A stretch of DNA of 64,000 nt from an uncultured Phascolarctobacterium sp. (GCF_934190775.1 NZ_CAKPTG010000003.1:124001-188000), one strand, 5' to 3'; shown: positions 45,909 through 54,682, counted from the first letter of the stretch. Program-made: numbers and translations. The notes: generated from the sequence alone by a model not told the origin.

Positions 45909-46476
45909 GAAAGTACAGCATTGGTATGATTATCTTTGGCTATGGCCGATAATTTATTTTGTCCTGGGCTTTTTCAATATCCTTTTTGCCTGGCTGGGAA
46001 TGATTGATTTTATGGTGCCTGTTTTATTGGCGCTTTTCGGCGGCAACAAGCTGTTCTGCAATCGTTATTGCGGACGTGGACTGCTTTTGGCAAAGCTGGG
46101 CGGCGAGTGGAAATGGTCACGCAACCGCGCTACGCCGGAACTTCTTGTCGCCAAATGGTTCCGCTTCGGCTTTTTATGCTTCTTTATGGCCATGTTCGGC
46201 AACATGCTGTGGCAAACGTATCTTGTAGCAACACAAGCACAGTCTTTGCGCGAGGTAGTGACGCTGCTCTGGACGTTTAAGGTTCCCTGGGCGTGGGCCT
46301 ATACCTCCGGCAGCTCTTCGGCGTGGGTTGCGCAGTATGCCTTTGGCTTTTACAGCGTAATGCTGACCTCTATGCTGCTTGGCTTAGTGGTAATGGCGTT
46401 GTTCAAGCCTAGAACCTGGTGTACCTTTTGCCCAATGGGTACTATGACGCAGATGATTTGCAAAATGAAGCAGTAG
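45901..46476 (+). CDS. NapH-like membrane Fe-S protein
   Basis: A 191-aa protein with four or five membrane helices. Cys clusters at the inner face are CNRYCGRG (about 51-58) and CTFCPMG near the C-terminus, as in the Fer4_5 group of membrane electron carriers. It overlaps the ferredoxin gene. Its last about 36 codons are duplicated at 48912-49021. Confidence 0.82.
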   Translation: MAKKVQHWYDYLWLWPIIYFVLGFFNILFAWLGMIDFMVPVLLALFGGNKLFCNRYCGRGLLLAKLGGEWKWSRNRATPELLVAKWFRFGFLCFFMAMFGNMLWQTYLVATQAQSLREVVTLLWTFKVPWAWAYTSGSSSAWVAQYAFGFYSVMLTSMLLGLVVMALFKPRTWCTFCPMGTMTQMICKMKQ

Positions 46477-46524
46477 AGGGTTGGGAACAAGGCCTACGAA
46501 AAATTTTTATAGCGTGTATATAAA

Positions 46525-46572
46525 TGAACCTCCTGTATGCAGCAGAAAAAGCTGCTTGCAGGAGTTTTTTTT
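46525..46572 (+). terminator. Terminator of the redox operon (copy 1)
   Basis: CTCCTG...GCAGC pairs with GCTGC...CAGGAG, followed by T8. A related hairpin is at 49054-49096. Confidence 0.9.
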
Positions 46573-46724
46573 AGATTTAAAATGTAATTGGAATTATAGC
46601 AGGAAAAAAGTTTGCAGAAGCGAATTTAATAAAGTAAAAGTGCAGATTTTGCGGTACCGAAAAGCAGGAGCTTGGTGGATTAAATCGTGATGTGTTTAAT
46701 AGCAACATAAAAAGAAAGGAAAGT

Positions 46725-47564
46725 ATGATTTTAGCTTATATGAATATCATACAAGGAAGTAAGATGGCTAGATTGAAACAAGGGGATGTACTAGAGGTTT
46801 TGTTAGATAATAATCAAAATAAGGGATATATAGTATATTTAGCAAAATCGAATCCCTTTAACTATAAACTATTTGGATTATGTGCTGTTATTCCTAGCGT
46901 TGCAGGATATGGTGTAGAAGAAATAGCTAAGAAAACATGGTTGTCAACAATCATGATTTTTGAAGATAACAAATGGAAAAAAATAGGAAACATTAAGATT
47001 GATTCTAATTTTGAGTGGCCAGATTTTTATGAGAGCGTAATAGATACTGAAAATAAATTTAGAATATATCATTGGGGCGATGGAAATAAGGAGAAAGTAA
47101 TAAGAATAGTTGAAGGTAAAGATGAATTAGGCAATGCTCAACCAGGAAGTGTTTTTTATCCTGAAGCTGCGTTAATATATTATAGAGAAAAACTTAGGGA
47201 AGCTTCTTTATATAAGATGTATGAGGATGCTTCTGATATAACAAAAGAAATGGCAAAAGAAATGGCCTTTTCTGGGTTATATGGAGAAGTTTACTCGTAC
47301 ACAAAAGATTTGATAAAAGTGAATAAAGATGAAATTGTTAAAAAAGTTAAATGTGTTTATCAATCAGAATTACTTTTCCCAGACACAGCTTTACAGTTTT
47401 ATATGGGAGTGCTGAAAGCGCAACTAGAGGAGCACTGTGTTGATAACGAAGTAGTTAGAAGCTATCAGCAGCTTGTAAATCAAGAGAAGGACTATTTGAA
47501 CAAAGAAGAGTGGCTGAGTGAGCAAGTACTGAAGCTTAACAACGAGCTTAAAAAATTCAAATGA
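46725..47564 (+). CDS. Hypothetical protein, possibly Imm26-like
   Basis: A 279-aa AT-rich gene starting at ATG 46725 behind aaagga. The N-terminal third (MARLKQGDVLEVLLDNNQNKG, LFGLCAVIPS) resembles the beta-rich Imm26 immunity fold; the rest is helical. The likeness is weak. It lies in a compositionally foreign insert with small membrane proteins, which fits an immunity cassette. Function otherwise unknown. Confidence 0.45.
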   Translation: MILAYMNIIQGSKMARLKQGDVLEVLLDNNQNKGYIVYLAKSNPFNYKLFGLCAVIPSVAGYGVEEIAKKTWLSTIMIFEDNKWKKIGNIKIDSNFEWPDFYESVIDTENKFRIYHWGDGNKEKVIRIVEGKDELGNAQPGSVFYPEAALIYYREKLREASLYKMYEDASDITKEMAKEMAFSGLYGEVYSYTKDLIKVNKDEIVKKVKCVYQSELLFPDTALQFYMGVLKAQLEEHCVDNEVVRSYQQLVNQEKDYLNKEEWLSEQVLKLNNELKKFK

Positions 47565-47578
47565 AGGATTGCGATAAA

Positions 47579-47917
47579 ATGAAGATTTTGGCTTTTGTAA
47601 TTATTGGTATGTTTTTTAAAGCGGTTTTAAGTGTAAACAGAACAAGAAAACTATCTTTACAAGAAAAAGTAAGCTGCTTAATTCTTTTATCATCATGCCG
47701 ATTGTTGCAGCAAGTATCTTTAATGAAGATATAAGAGTTCTGTTGAAAAGCAATATAAAATTATGGCATTCTTATATTGTTGTACTACTCATAGTATTGT
47801 ATGTATCGGTTTAAAAAAAAGCTCAAACTTTAGAGTACGGAAAAAGAAATGATGTGTATAAAGGGATGCTCATATTTACTGTTGGATTACTTATATTTTG
47901 TTTGAGTAAACCTTGAA
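47579..47917 (+). pseudogene. Small membrane protein, frameshifted
   Basis: ATG 47579 opens a hydrophobic frame (MKILAFVIIGMFFKAVL), but the likely continuation lies in another frame (FIIMPIVAASIFNEDIRVLL, SYIVVLLIVLYVSV) and then passes a TAA to a last hydrophobic helix (MLIFTVGLLIFCLSKP). At least one frameshift and one stop break it. No family recognised. Confidence 0.55.
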
Positions 47918-47980
47918 AAGGTTCAAAGCGTGACTTTTTTGTAAAAATAGTATACAAGATTAAAATTTGGAGTTGATAGG

Positions 47981-48388
47981 ATGATTGCTTGCGGAAGGAA
48001 CGTTAGAACAGGTATTTTTGTAGGTAGCTTTTTTAGCATAACTATATTTTGTATAGTAGTTTGGAAAATTATTTTCGGATGCAATATTACAAATAACGCT
48101 GATTTAAGTATATATAAGACATTTTTGTGCATACGGGATCCTGGAAATAGTGAATGGATAGATTTTTACATAAAAAAAGAAGTCTTGGGAAAGCGTGCTG
48201 TCGTGCTAAAGAAAAATTTAAGGATTGAAGGAATGAATAATGATGAGATAATTGATTATTATCATAAAGAATTTCCTGAGAGCTTGTCGACTCAAAATAG
48301 CAATACTATTAGCTATAAAGACGGAAGCAACCACTGCATAATAAGAAACAAAGATAATAGTTTGGAAGTATCTGTAATCAGAAGATAG
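47981..48388 (+). CDS. Small membrane-anchored hypothetical protein
   Basis: A 135-aa protein with one N-terminal membrane helix (about 10-33) and a mixed outer domain (EWIDFYIKKEVLGKRAVVLKKN). RBS ggagttgatagg. Together with the next gene (9-base gap) it may form a pair. No family recognised. AT-rich like the whole insert. Confidence 0.55.
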   Translation: MIACGRNVRTGIFVGSFFSITIFCIVVWKIIFGCNITNNADLSIYKTFLCIRDPGNSEWIDFYIKKEVLGKRAVVLKKNLRIEGMNNDEIIDYYHKEFPESLSTQNSNTISYKDGSNHCIIRNKDNSLEVSVIRR

Positions 48389-48396
48389 GAGAAAAC

Positions 48397-48861
48397 GTGT
48401 TTAGGTCTTTTTTTACTAAGGAAACGATAATTATAACATTAGCAATGATAATGATAACTATAATTTCTATAGGAATGTTTTTTGCACCTTTGCTTCGTTA
48501 TAGATGTTTAGGTGATAATAAAAGATATACTAAAGATTTATATTATACATGGCATAATATTTATGTAAATGAACCGTGTGAATTGGTGATGTTTTCAGAA
48601 CCTAGTTTAGCTAATTGGTCGGTTACGGCGATTTACAAATATGGTAATGATAATTTAGATGTAAAACAGAAATACATTAAGCTTTTACAAGATAATGATT
48701 GGAAATTGGAGAGGGTTGAAAGTAGTAAACAAATATTTTCAAAAAATAACTTACTATATTACTTGGAAGAAGAGGGAAACGGAGTGATAAAAATAAGTGT
48801 AAAACTTAAAGGGTATGATGATACTAGCTTATTAAACAAAATAATATATGGAGTGAATTAA
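48397..48861 (+). CDS. Small membrane-anchored hypothetical protein
   Basis: A 154-aa protein from GTG 48397 behind ataggag. A single N-terminal helix (about 8-30) is followed by a periplasmic-type domain (YNEPCELVMF-like VNEPCELVMFSEPSLANW, KYIKLLQDNDWKLERVESS). It resembles small lipoprotein-like or immunity proteins in size only. Confidence 0.55.
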   Translation: MFRSFFTKETIIITLAMIMITIISIGMFFAPLLRYRCLGDNKRYTKDLYYTWHNIYVNEPCELVMFSEPSLANWSVTAIYKYGNDNLDVKQKYIKLLQDNDWKLERVESSKQIFSKNNLLYYLEEEGNGVIKISVKLKGYDDTSLLNKIIYGVN

Positions 48862-48911
48862 AATGATTAGTGTGGATGTTTGCTAAAAGTTTTTACATAA
48901 TAAAAGCCAAT

Positions 48912-49021
48912 CCTCTATGTTGCTGGGCTTAGTGGTAATGGCGCTGTTCAAGCCGAGAACCTGGTGCACCTTTTGCCCGATGGGTACTATGACGCAGATG
49001 ATTTGCAAAATGAAAAAATAG
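48912..49021 (+). pseudogene. Duplicated 3' end of the NapH-like gene
   Basis: The last about 36 codons of the gene at 45901-46476 occur again here (LLGLVVMALFKPRTWCTFCPMGTMTQMICKM then KK* in place of KQ*). Most of the base differences are silent (ttg/ctg, cct/ccg, tgt/tgc, cca/ccg). There is no start. It marks the right edge of the AT-rich insert. Confidence 0.9.
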
Positions 49022-49053
49022 CTTGCGAAAAATTTACAAGCATATGAAAAAAG

Positions 49054-49096
49054 ACCTCCTGTAATCAGATGAAAAATCTGCTTGCGGGAGGTTTTT
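49054..49096 (+). terminator. Terminator after the duplicated 3' end (copy 2)
   Basis: ACCTCC...ATCAGAT pairs with ATCTG...GGGAGGT, then TTTTT. It corresponds in position and sequence to the hairpin at 46525-46572 and also faces the convergent ybaK gene. Confidence 0.85.
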
Positions 49097-49172
49097 ATGC
49101 GCAAAATAAAATACGCAGCAGACGCTGAATCTGCTGCGTATTAAAGATTGAATTTGATGTTGTTATAAAGGC

Positions 49173-49652
49173 TTATTCCTGCCAGCCCTTGCACAAATCT
49201 ACCCAGCCCTGACAGTTGGCGCTGTACTGCTCCAGCTCGTCCGGAGTGAGTTCAATAGCGCTGTTGTGGCTGCCGCAGGCAGGGAAGAAGGTTACAAAGC
49301 GTTTGAGGGAAACGTCAAGATAAACCTTAACGCCGTCATTAATGCCGAAGGGGCAAACGCCGCCGATAGCATGGCCGATATCAGGCTCTACCTCGTCAGC
49401 AGTCAGCATCTTGGCCTTGCAGCCGAAGAAATGCTTGTACTTGGCATTATCGACTTTGGCATCGCCGGCAGTGACGATGAGGATAACGCTGTCATCATGC
49501 AGCTTAAAGGAAAGGGTTTTGGCAATGCGCGCAGGCTCGCAGCCTGCTGCTTGTGCTGCCAGCTCTACAGTAGCGCTGGAGGTTGCAAACTCTATGATAC
49601 GATTATCTGCATTAAATTGTTTCAGGTATGTACGAACCTTTTCTATAGACAT
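49173..49652 (-). CDS. YbaK/ProX-type aminoacyl-tRNA deacylase
   Basis: A 159-aa protein of the YbaK/EbsC family, which hydrolyses mischarged tRNA (commonly Cys- or Ala-tRNA-Pro). Visible are IAKTLSFKLHDDSVILIVTAGDAKVD, HAIGGVCPFG and SLKRFVTFFPACGSHN. It lies 26 bases after mrp on the same strand. Confidence 0.92.
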   Translation of the reverse strand: MSIEKVRTYLKQFNADNRIIEFATSSATVELAAQAAGCEPARIAKTLSFKLHDDSVILIVTAGDAKVDNAKYKHFFGCKAKMLTADEVEPDIGHAIGGVCPFGINDGVKVYLDVSLKRFVTFFPACGSHNSAIELTPDELEQYSANCQGWVDLCKGWQE

Positions 49653-49677
49653 GACAAAAGCCTCCCTTTAAAAATGC

Positions 49678-50541
49678 TTACTGAAAATTATCAGCTAAAA
49701 AATCACAACAGTCATCCAGCTCTGCAACCTGACAATCTGCCAGCTTGCCTGCGTCGCAGGCTGCTGCTAAGGACGGGTTAATCGGCAGGCGGGCGAGCAC
49801 CTTCAGACCGTAGGCATCGGCAGTTTCTGCCAGATGGCTGGGGCCGAAGATTTCGTAATCCTTGCCGTTATCGGGGCAATGGAAGTAAGCATAGTTTTCA
49901 ATCAGACCGAGAATCGGAATGTTCATCATACGCGCCATTTTTACTGCCTTGGCAACAATCATGGAAACAAGCTCCTGCGGAGAAGTTACGATGATGATGC
50001 CGTCAACAGGCAGGGATTGGAAAACAGTCAGCGGTACGTCACCGGTTCCCGGCGGCATATCAACAAACATAAAGTCTATATCTGTCCAGATGGCATCGCT
50101 CCAAAATTGCTTTACCATGCCGGCGAGCAGAGGCCCGCGCCAAACAACAGGATCAGAATCATTCTTCAAAAACATATTGGCAGAAAGCACCTCAAGACCG
50201 CAGGGAGCAGTCAGAGGCAGAATACCGATTTCGTTGGCTTTAGCCTTGCCGTTCACGCCCAGGTTGTGGCCCATGGAAGGGCCTGTGATATCAGCATCCA
50301 AAACAGCGCAACGCTTACCGCGGCGCTGCATGCTGCTGGCCAAAAGACCGGTGATCAGGGACTTGCCTACACCGCCCTTGCCGCTGACTACGGCGATAAC
50401 CTTTTTGACGCTGCTCATCGGGTTGAGCTGCGCACGGAAATCAGTTGCCTGTGTTTTTTCTGCAGCTGCTGCGGAGGGGCAGCCTTCACAGCTGCTGCGG
50501 CCGCAGGAAGATGCATTGCTGCATTGTTGTTCGTTAGACAT
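49678..50541 (-). CDS. Mrp/NBP35-type Fe-S carrier ATPase
   Basis: A 287-aa deviant-Walker P-loop ATPase (VVSGKGGVGKSLITGLLA; FMFVDMPPGTGDVPLT) that moves Fe-S clusters. An N-terminal Cys cluster (C7, C13, C18, C21) is like NBP35. It is 40 bases downstream of brnQ and just upstream of ybaK, so the three may be transcribed together. Confidence 0.93.
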   Translation of the reverse strand: MSNEQQCSNASSCGRSSCEGCPSAAAAEKTQATDFRAQLNPMSSVKKVIAVVSGKGGVGKSLITGLLASSMQRRGKRCAVLDADITGPSMGHNLGVNGKAKANEIGILPLTAPCGLEVLSANMFLKNDSDPVVWRGPLLAGMVKQFWSDAIWTDIDFMFVDMPPGTGDVPLTVFQSLPVDGIIIVTSPQELVSMIVAKAVKMARMMNIPILGLIENYAYFHCPDNGKDYEIFGPSHLAETADAYGLKVLARLPINPSLAAACDAGKLADCQVAELDDCCDFLADNFQ

Positions 50542-50580
50542 AAATTACACCTTACTCTCTAATGATTATGAATAAATTTG

Positions 50581-51906
50581 TTAGTTTGCTTTTCTTACAG
50601 CCTTCAGCAGCAGGCCTACAGCGATTCCGCCGAAGCAGGGAACAACCCAGCCGAAGCCGATGTCAAACAGCGGCAGGTTCTGCGCCAGGAAGTTATCCAA
50701 GGCCATGAAGCGGATGTTGGCAACGCGCAGACCGTCGAAAACAGCGAAAATAGTTGTCAGTGTCAGGCAGATGCGGAAGGTCAGCTGATCGTCATGGATA
50801 ATCACACGACCGACGTTGAGGATTACCAGAGCGATGATAATCGGATACAGCATACAGATAACGGGAATGGAGAACTTGATGATGTTTTCCAGACCAAAGT
50901 TTGCTACTACCAGGCTGAAAGCAGAGATGAAGAATACCAGTCGCTCGTATTGTATACGATTATTGCTAAGCTCGGAGAAATAACCGGAGATAGCAGTTGT
51001 CAGACCGATGCTGGTGGTGAGGCAGGCGAAGAAGATAATCAAAGCCAATACAACCTGACCGCCGAAGCCCATGTAATAGGTGCAGATTTTGCTGAGCAGA
51101 GTTGCACCGTTAGGGATAACACCGAAAATGTTGATGCTCAGTGCGCCGGTGTAAGCCAGTGCTGCATAGATAATAGCGAGGAAGAAGGCTGCAATTAGGC
51201 CGGCATAAGAGCAGAGCTTGGTCAGAACCTTTTTATCGGTAATGCCTTGAGCTTCAATAGCCTTGATAGTAATAGAGCCGAACAGAATTGCTGCCAGAAG
51301 ATCCATTGTGTTGTAGCCTTCCTGGAAGCCGCGGAAGAACGGAGATGCAGCGAAATCCGGATTAGGCATTTTCAGGCTGCCGGTAGGATTTACGAAAACG
51401 CAGACCACGAGAACTGCCAGACAAATCAAAAGCATGGGGGACAAAAATTTACCGATATGACCGATAATTTTTGACGGATTAATAGAAAAGAAATAGGTCA
51501 GAACGAAAAAGAACACGGTGTATACCGGCAGGCCGATAGCTTCGCAGGAAGCAGGCAGCAGGCTGTGAATACCGGTGTCAAAGGAAACGGCAGCGGTACG
51601 CGGAATAGCGAACAGCGGGCCGATAGCCAACGCGCAGAGAATGGTAACGGCGCGGGCATACAGGGGATGCATAGGCATAGCAATGGAGTCCGGGTTATCG
51701 CTTTGCTTCATAGCCATAGCGAGTACACCCAAAAGCGGGAAGCCGACGCCGCTCAGGCAGAAGCCGAGCATGCCCCAGGAAATGTTTTCGCCTGCCATTT
51801 GGCCTAAAACAGGCGGGAAAATTAAGTTGCCGGCACCGAAGAAAAAGGAAAATAACATCAGGCCGATAGGGATGATCAATGAAAGGTTTATCTTATCGTT
51901 TTGCAT
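50581..51906 (-). CDS. brnQ: Branched-chain amino acid carrier BrnQ/LivII
   Basis: A 441-aa inner-membrane carrier with about 12 helices. The typical opening is FFFGAGNLIFPPVLGQMAGEN; the end has GWVVPCFGGIAVGLLL. It imports Leu, Ile and Val with Na+. Start 51906 follows aaaggagcac. Confidence 0.94.
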   Translation of the reverse strand: MQNDKINLSLIIPIGLMLFSFFFGAGNLIFPPVLGQMAGENISWGMLGFCLSGVGFPLLGVLAMAMKQSDNPDSIAMPMHPLYARAVTILCALAIGPLFAIPRTAAVSFDTGIHSLLPASCEAIGLPVYTVFFFVLTYFFSINPSKIIGHIGKFLSPMLLICLAVLVVCVFVNPTGSLKMPNPDFAASPFFRGFQEGYNTMDLLAAILFGSITIKAIEAQGITDKKVLTKLCSYAGLIAAFFLAIIYAALAYTGALSINIFGVIPNGATLLSKICTYYMGFGGQVVLALIIFFACLTTSIGLTTAISGYFSELSNNRIQYERLVFFISAFSLVVANFGLENIIKFSIPVICMLYPIIIALVILNVGRVIIHDDQLTFRICLTLTTIFAVFDGLRVANIRFMALDNFLAQNLPLFDIGFGWVVPCFGGIAVGLLLKAVRKAN

Positions 51907-51965
51907 TAAGTGCTCCTTTTTTTACTACCTTAATTAAAAGAGTAGTCTGTATTTTGAAATCATAG

Positions 51966-52004
51966 AAAAAGCCACCTAGTCCGTCAGGAGCATAGATGGC
52001 TTTT
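51966..52004 (-). terminator. Terminator of tyrS
   Basis: On the minus strand AAAGCCATC... pairs with ...AGGTGGCTTTTT, just after the tyrS stop. Confidence 0.75.
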
Positions 52005-52010
52005 AAAGGC

Positions 52011-53234
52011 TTATTTTACCAGCAGACGGAAATATTTCTTTTTACCCTTACGGATTAACAGGCTCTTGTCTGCATCAAACATGTCTGCGCTCAGGCATGC
52101 TTCCGCATCTTGCAGAACAGTGTCTGCTACAGTCAGGCCGCCTTGGGCGATTAACTGACGAGCTTCGCGCTTGCTGCTGAAAACCTTAGCGGCAGTCAGT
52201 ACGTCAATAATCTTGGCAGTCATATCTTCCGGGGTAATTTCAATTGCTGGTACATTGCTCATGTCTTTGGCATTGCCGCCGAAGAGTGCTTCGGTAGCTT
52301 CCTGCGCCTGACGTGCTGCTTCTTCGCCATGAACAAGTTTGGTAACCTCATAGGCCAGTACTTTTTTAGCTTCGTTAATAGCTGCATCCTTCAGTGCGCT
52401 CAGACGGCGAACTTCATCCATCGGCAGGAATGTCAGCAGGGACAGGCAGTTTTCTACGTCGCTGTCGGCAACATTACGCCAGTATTGATAGAAATCATAC
52501 GGAGAAGTTTTTTCCGGGTCAAGCCACAGAGCACCCTTTTCGGTTTTGCCCATCTTGCGGCCATCGCTTGTGGTCAAGAGCTTGCAGGTCATGCAGTAAG
52601 CAGGTTTTTGATCCTTGCGGCGGATTAATTCTACGCCGGCAAGCATGTTGGACCATTGGTCGTCGCCACCCAGCTCCATAATGCAGTTATGGTCATGGTG
52701 CAGTTTCCAGAAGTCGTAGCCCTGCATAATCATATAGTTGAATTCAAAGAAGGTCAGGCCTTTTTCCCAACGTTTCTTGAAGCATTCCGCAGCCAGCATA
52801 CGGTTAACGGTAAAGTGTACGCCAACCTCACGCAGCAGCTGAACATAGTTCAGGTCTAACAGCCAGTCGGCATTGTTGACAATAATAGCTTTGTCTTCAC
52901 CGAAATCAATGAAACGGCTCATTTGCTTTTTGAAGCAGGCGATGTTGTGAGCGATGAATTCCGGAGTGAGCATTTTGCGCATCTCGTCCTTGCCGCTCGG
53001 GTCGCCTACCATGCCGGTGCCGCCGCCCAAAAGTACGATAGGACGATGGCCTGCGCGTTGCATATGGCTCATCATCATCAGGGCGATGAAGTGGCCTACA
53101 TGCAGGCTGTCCGCGGTGGGGTCAAAACCGATATAAAAGGTGATTTTTTCCTTCTCTAATAATTCTTTAATCTCGTCTTCATGGGACATTTGCTTAATAA
53201 AGCCACGTTCCATAAGTACGTCAAAAACAGACAT
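52011..53234 (-). CDS. tyrS: Tyrosyl-tRNA synthetase
   Basis: A 407-aa class I synthetase. The HIGH-type motif is HVGHF (about 41-45), the KMSKS-type motif KMGKT (about 228-232), with GGDDQWSNM for tyrosine and an S4 RNA-binding domain at the end (SSKREARQLIAQGGLTV). The variant KMGKT is unusual but fits the loop. No T-box is seen in the short leader. RBS aaggagg. Confidence 0.96.
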   Translation of the reverse strand: MSVFDVLMERGFIKQMSHEDEIKELLEKEKITFYIGFDPTADSLHVGHFIALMMMSHMQRAGHRPIVLLGGGTGMVGDPSGKDEMRKMLTPEFIAHNIACFKKQMSRFIDFGEDKAIIVNNADWLLDLNYVQLLREVGVHFTVNRMLAAECFKKRWEKGLTFFEFNYMIMQGYDFWKLHHDHNCIMELGGDDQWSNMLAGVELIRRKDQKPAYCMTCKLLTTSDGRKMGKTEKGALWLDPEKTSPYDFYQYWRNVADSDVENCLSLLTFLPMDEVRRLSALKDAAINEAKKVLAYEVTKLVHGEEAARQAQEATEALFGGNAKDMSNVPAIEITPEDMTAKIIDVLTAAKVFSSKREARQLIAQGGLTVADTVLQDAEACLSADMFDADKSLLIRKGKKKYFRLLVK

Positions 53235-53351
53235 CAGATAACCTCCTTAAATTTTAAGCTGTGAAAAACAGCCTAGGCGATATACATAATCTTCATTATA
53301 CAATAGAAGCATGTTTTTAGCAAACAAAAAAGCTTTTTTAAAGCAAAAAAA

Positions 53352-53390
53352 CTGATATCCAGGCGAAAATCCTGGATATCAGCCGAAAGT
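53352..53390 (-). terminator. Terminator of mscL
   Basis: CTGATATCCAGG / CCTGGATATCAG is a perfect 12-bp stem with a 7-nt loop. On the minus strand it is followed by seven T. Confidence 0.9.
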
Positions 53391-53398
53391 GTAAACTG

Positions 53399-53833
53399 TT
53401 ATTCCAAATGAGATGTGCAATGCGGGCAACGGGTTGCGTCATCGGCAATTTCGGATTTGCAGTAGGGGCACAGACGCGGCTCCGGTGCAGGCGCCGGTTC
53501 CGGAGTGAGCTTGTTGATCTGGCGAATCATTATAAAGATGACAAAAGCGAGAATCAGAAAATCCAGTATGGAATTAATAAAGCTGCCATAGGCAAGCACA
53601 GGCGCGCCGGCCTTTTTTGCTGCCTCCAGTGTAGCATATTCCTTGCCGTTGAGGCTGATAAATAGATTGGAAAAATCCATCTTGCCAAGTGCCATGCCTA
53701 ATGGAGGCATAACGACATCATTTACCAGCGAGCTGACGATTTTGCCGAAAGCACCGCCGATAATAACGCCGACGGCCATATCCATAACATTACCGCGCAT
53801 AGCAAATTTTTTAAAATCTTCTTTCATAGACAT
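53399..53833 (-). CDS. mscL: Mechanosensitive channel MscL with zinc-ribbon tail
   Basis: A 144-aa protein. The MscL core (1-105) has KKFAMRGNVMDMAVGVIIGGAFGKIVSSLVND and a second helix (FINSILDFLILAFVIFIMIR). After a Pro-rich linker (PEPAPAPEP) two CxxC knuckles (CPYCKSEIADDATRCPHC) form a zinc ribbon. The start at 53833 follows gaggggtg; the upstream frame to 53962 is not needed. The channel opens under membrane tension. Confidence 0.94.
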   Translation of the reverse strand: MSMKEDFKKFAMRGNVMDMAVGVIIGGAFGKIVSSLVNDVVMPPLGMALGKMDFSNLFISLNGKEYATLEAAKKAGAPVLAYGSFINSILDFLILAFVIFIMIRQINKLTPEPAPAPEPRLCPYCKSEIADDATRCPHCTSHLE

Positions 53834-53992
53834 ATATGAACACCCCTCGTCAAATGTATTTTTTATAGTATTCTCGTTTAATGCTAAATTTCCTGCTGCT
53901 TGACGAAAAAGTGCTGGTGACATATAATAAAAGGGAATAAATTCTGCGTTATGCAGGTTCATTTAATTGGATATAGAGATGGAGGAAGAAAT

Positions 53993-54328
53993 ATGCGTGA
54001 CGATTTAGTAGTACCTGGCGAAGGTGAGGAGAATTATGTCCTGGCCCGTGATGCCAGAGTTGTGACTGTACCGTTCTCTCCCTTGGAAGAACGTATGCAG
54101 AAGGAAAAACCGGAGGTTTTTTCACGTCTGCAAAAGCTGAAGGAAATTATCGGTGAGGAAACCTTCAAGCGCCTGGTAAGCAAGGTGCACAACATCAACT
54201 ATGCTGATACCCGTATTATGCTTGTTGCTGAAAGCGAACTGCACCGTACCAACATTGAAAGAGAGATTTTACCGGCTATTGCTGAGGCTTTTGAGGTTAC
54301 CAGCATCCGCGTTGTTACTCAAGGATAA
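53993..54328 (+). CDS. DnaA N-terminal-like domain protein
   Basis: A 111-aa cytosolic protein. Residues about 45-105 (LKEIIGEETFKRLV, ADTRIMLVAESELHRTNIEREILPAI) resemble the KH-like DnaA N-terminal domain. The first 40 residues are charged and less structured. ATG 53993 follows ggaggaag. It may bind DnaA, helicase or RNA; this is inferred. The gene ends 17 bases before the tRNA promoter. Confidence 0.65.
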   Translation: MRDDLVVPGEGEENYVLARDARVVTVPFSPLEERMQKEKPEVFSRLQKLKEIIGEETFKRLVSKVHNINYADTRIMLVAESELHRTNIEREILPAIAEAFEVTSIRVVTQG

Positions 54329-54345
54329 AATTTTTCAAAAAAGTG

Positions 54346-54374
54346 TTGACAAAAGCTTAAAGATGCTTTATAAT
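54346..54374 (+). promoter_or_regulatory. Consensus promoter for tRNA-Pro
   Basis: TTGACA (54346-54351) and TATAAT (54369-54374) are 17 bases apart. A small hairpin (GTTGCTG / CAGCAAC) follows before the tRNA. Confidence 0.9.
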
Positions 54375-54409
54375 TACATTCGTTGCTGATGAACAGCAAC
54401 AACAAATGT

Positions 54410-54486
54410 CGGGGCGTGGCGCAGTTTGGTAGCGCGCTTGTTTCGGGTACAAGAGGCCGTGAGTTCGAATCTCGCCGCCCCGACCA
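54410..54486 (+). tRNA. tRNA-Pro (anticodon CGG)
   Basis: Acceptor CGGGGCG / CGCCCCG, D arm GCGC...GCGC, anticodon arm CTTGT-TTCGGGT-ACAAG (anticodon CGG), T arm GTGAG-TTCGAAT-CTCGC, and encoded ACCA. It reads CCG. Its 3' half is a likely attachment site for the adjacent prophage. Confidence 0.95.
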
Positions 54487-54497
54487 AATTTAAAACT

Positions 54498-54525
54498 TAG
54501 GAACCGCATGAGAATGCGGTTCTTT
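54498..54525 (+). terminator. Terminator of tRNA-Pro
   Basis: GAACCGCAT / ATGCGGTTC with a 4-nt loop and TTTTT. Downstream (about 54571-54601) an 11-base unit tgtccaatatt is tandemly repeated, perhaps an integrase arm-type site. Confidence 0.9.
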
Positions 54526-54639
54526 TTGTTTACTGAAGCATTAAAGGACGAAAGGAAAATGAGAAAAATACTGTTTTGTCCAATATTTGTCCAATATTTG
54601 CTCCAACTGCCTATTTAGAACACTTTAGAATGCATTAGA

Positions 54640-54677
54640 AAAAGCCTGCTTTTCAACTTAATGAAATAGCAGGCTTT
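54640..54677 (-). terminator. Terminator of the integrase gene
   Basis: AAGCCTGCT / AGCAGGCTT arms around a 16-nt loop, with T-rich DNA on the minus strand, 6 bases after the integrase stop. Confidence 0.85.
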
Positions 54678-54682
54678 ATTTT

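Noticed and set aside
53235..53398. T-box leader for tyrS
   Set aside because: The leader is too short and no specifier loop or antiterminator motif is seen.
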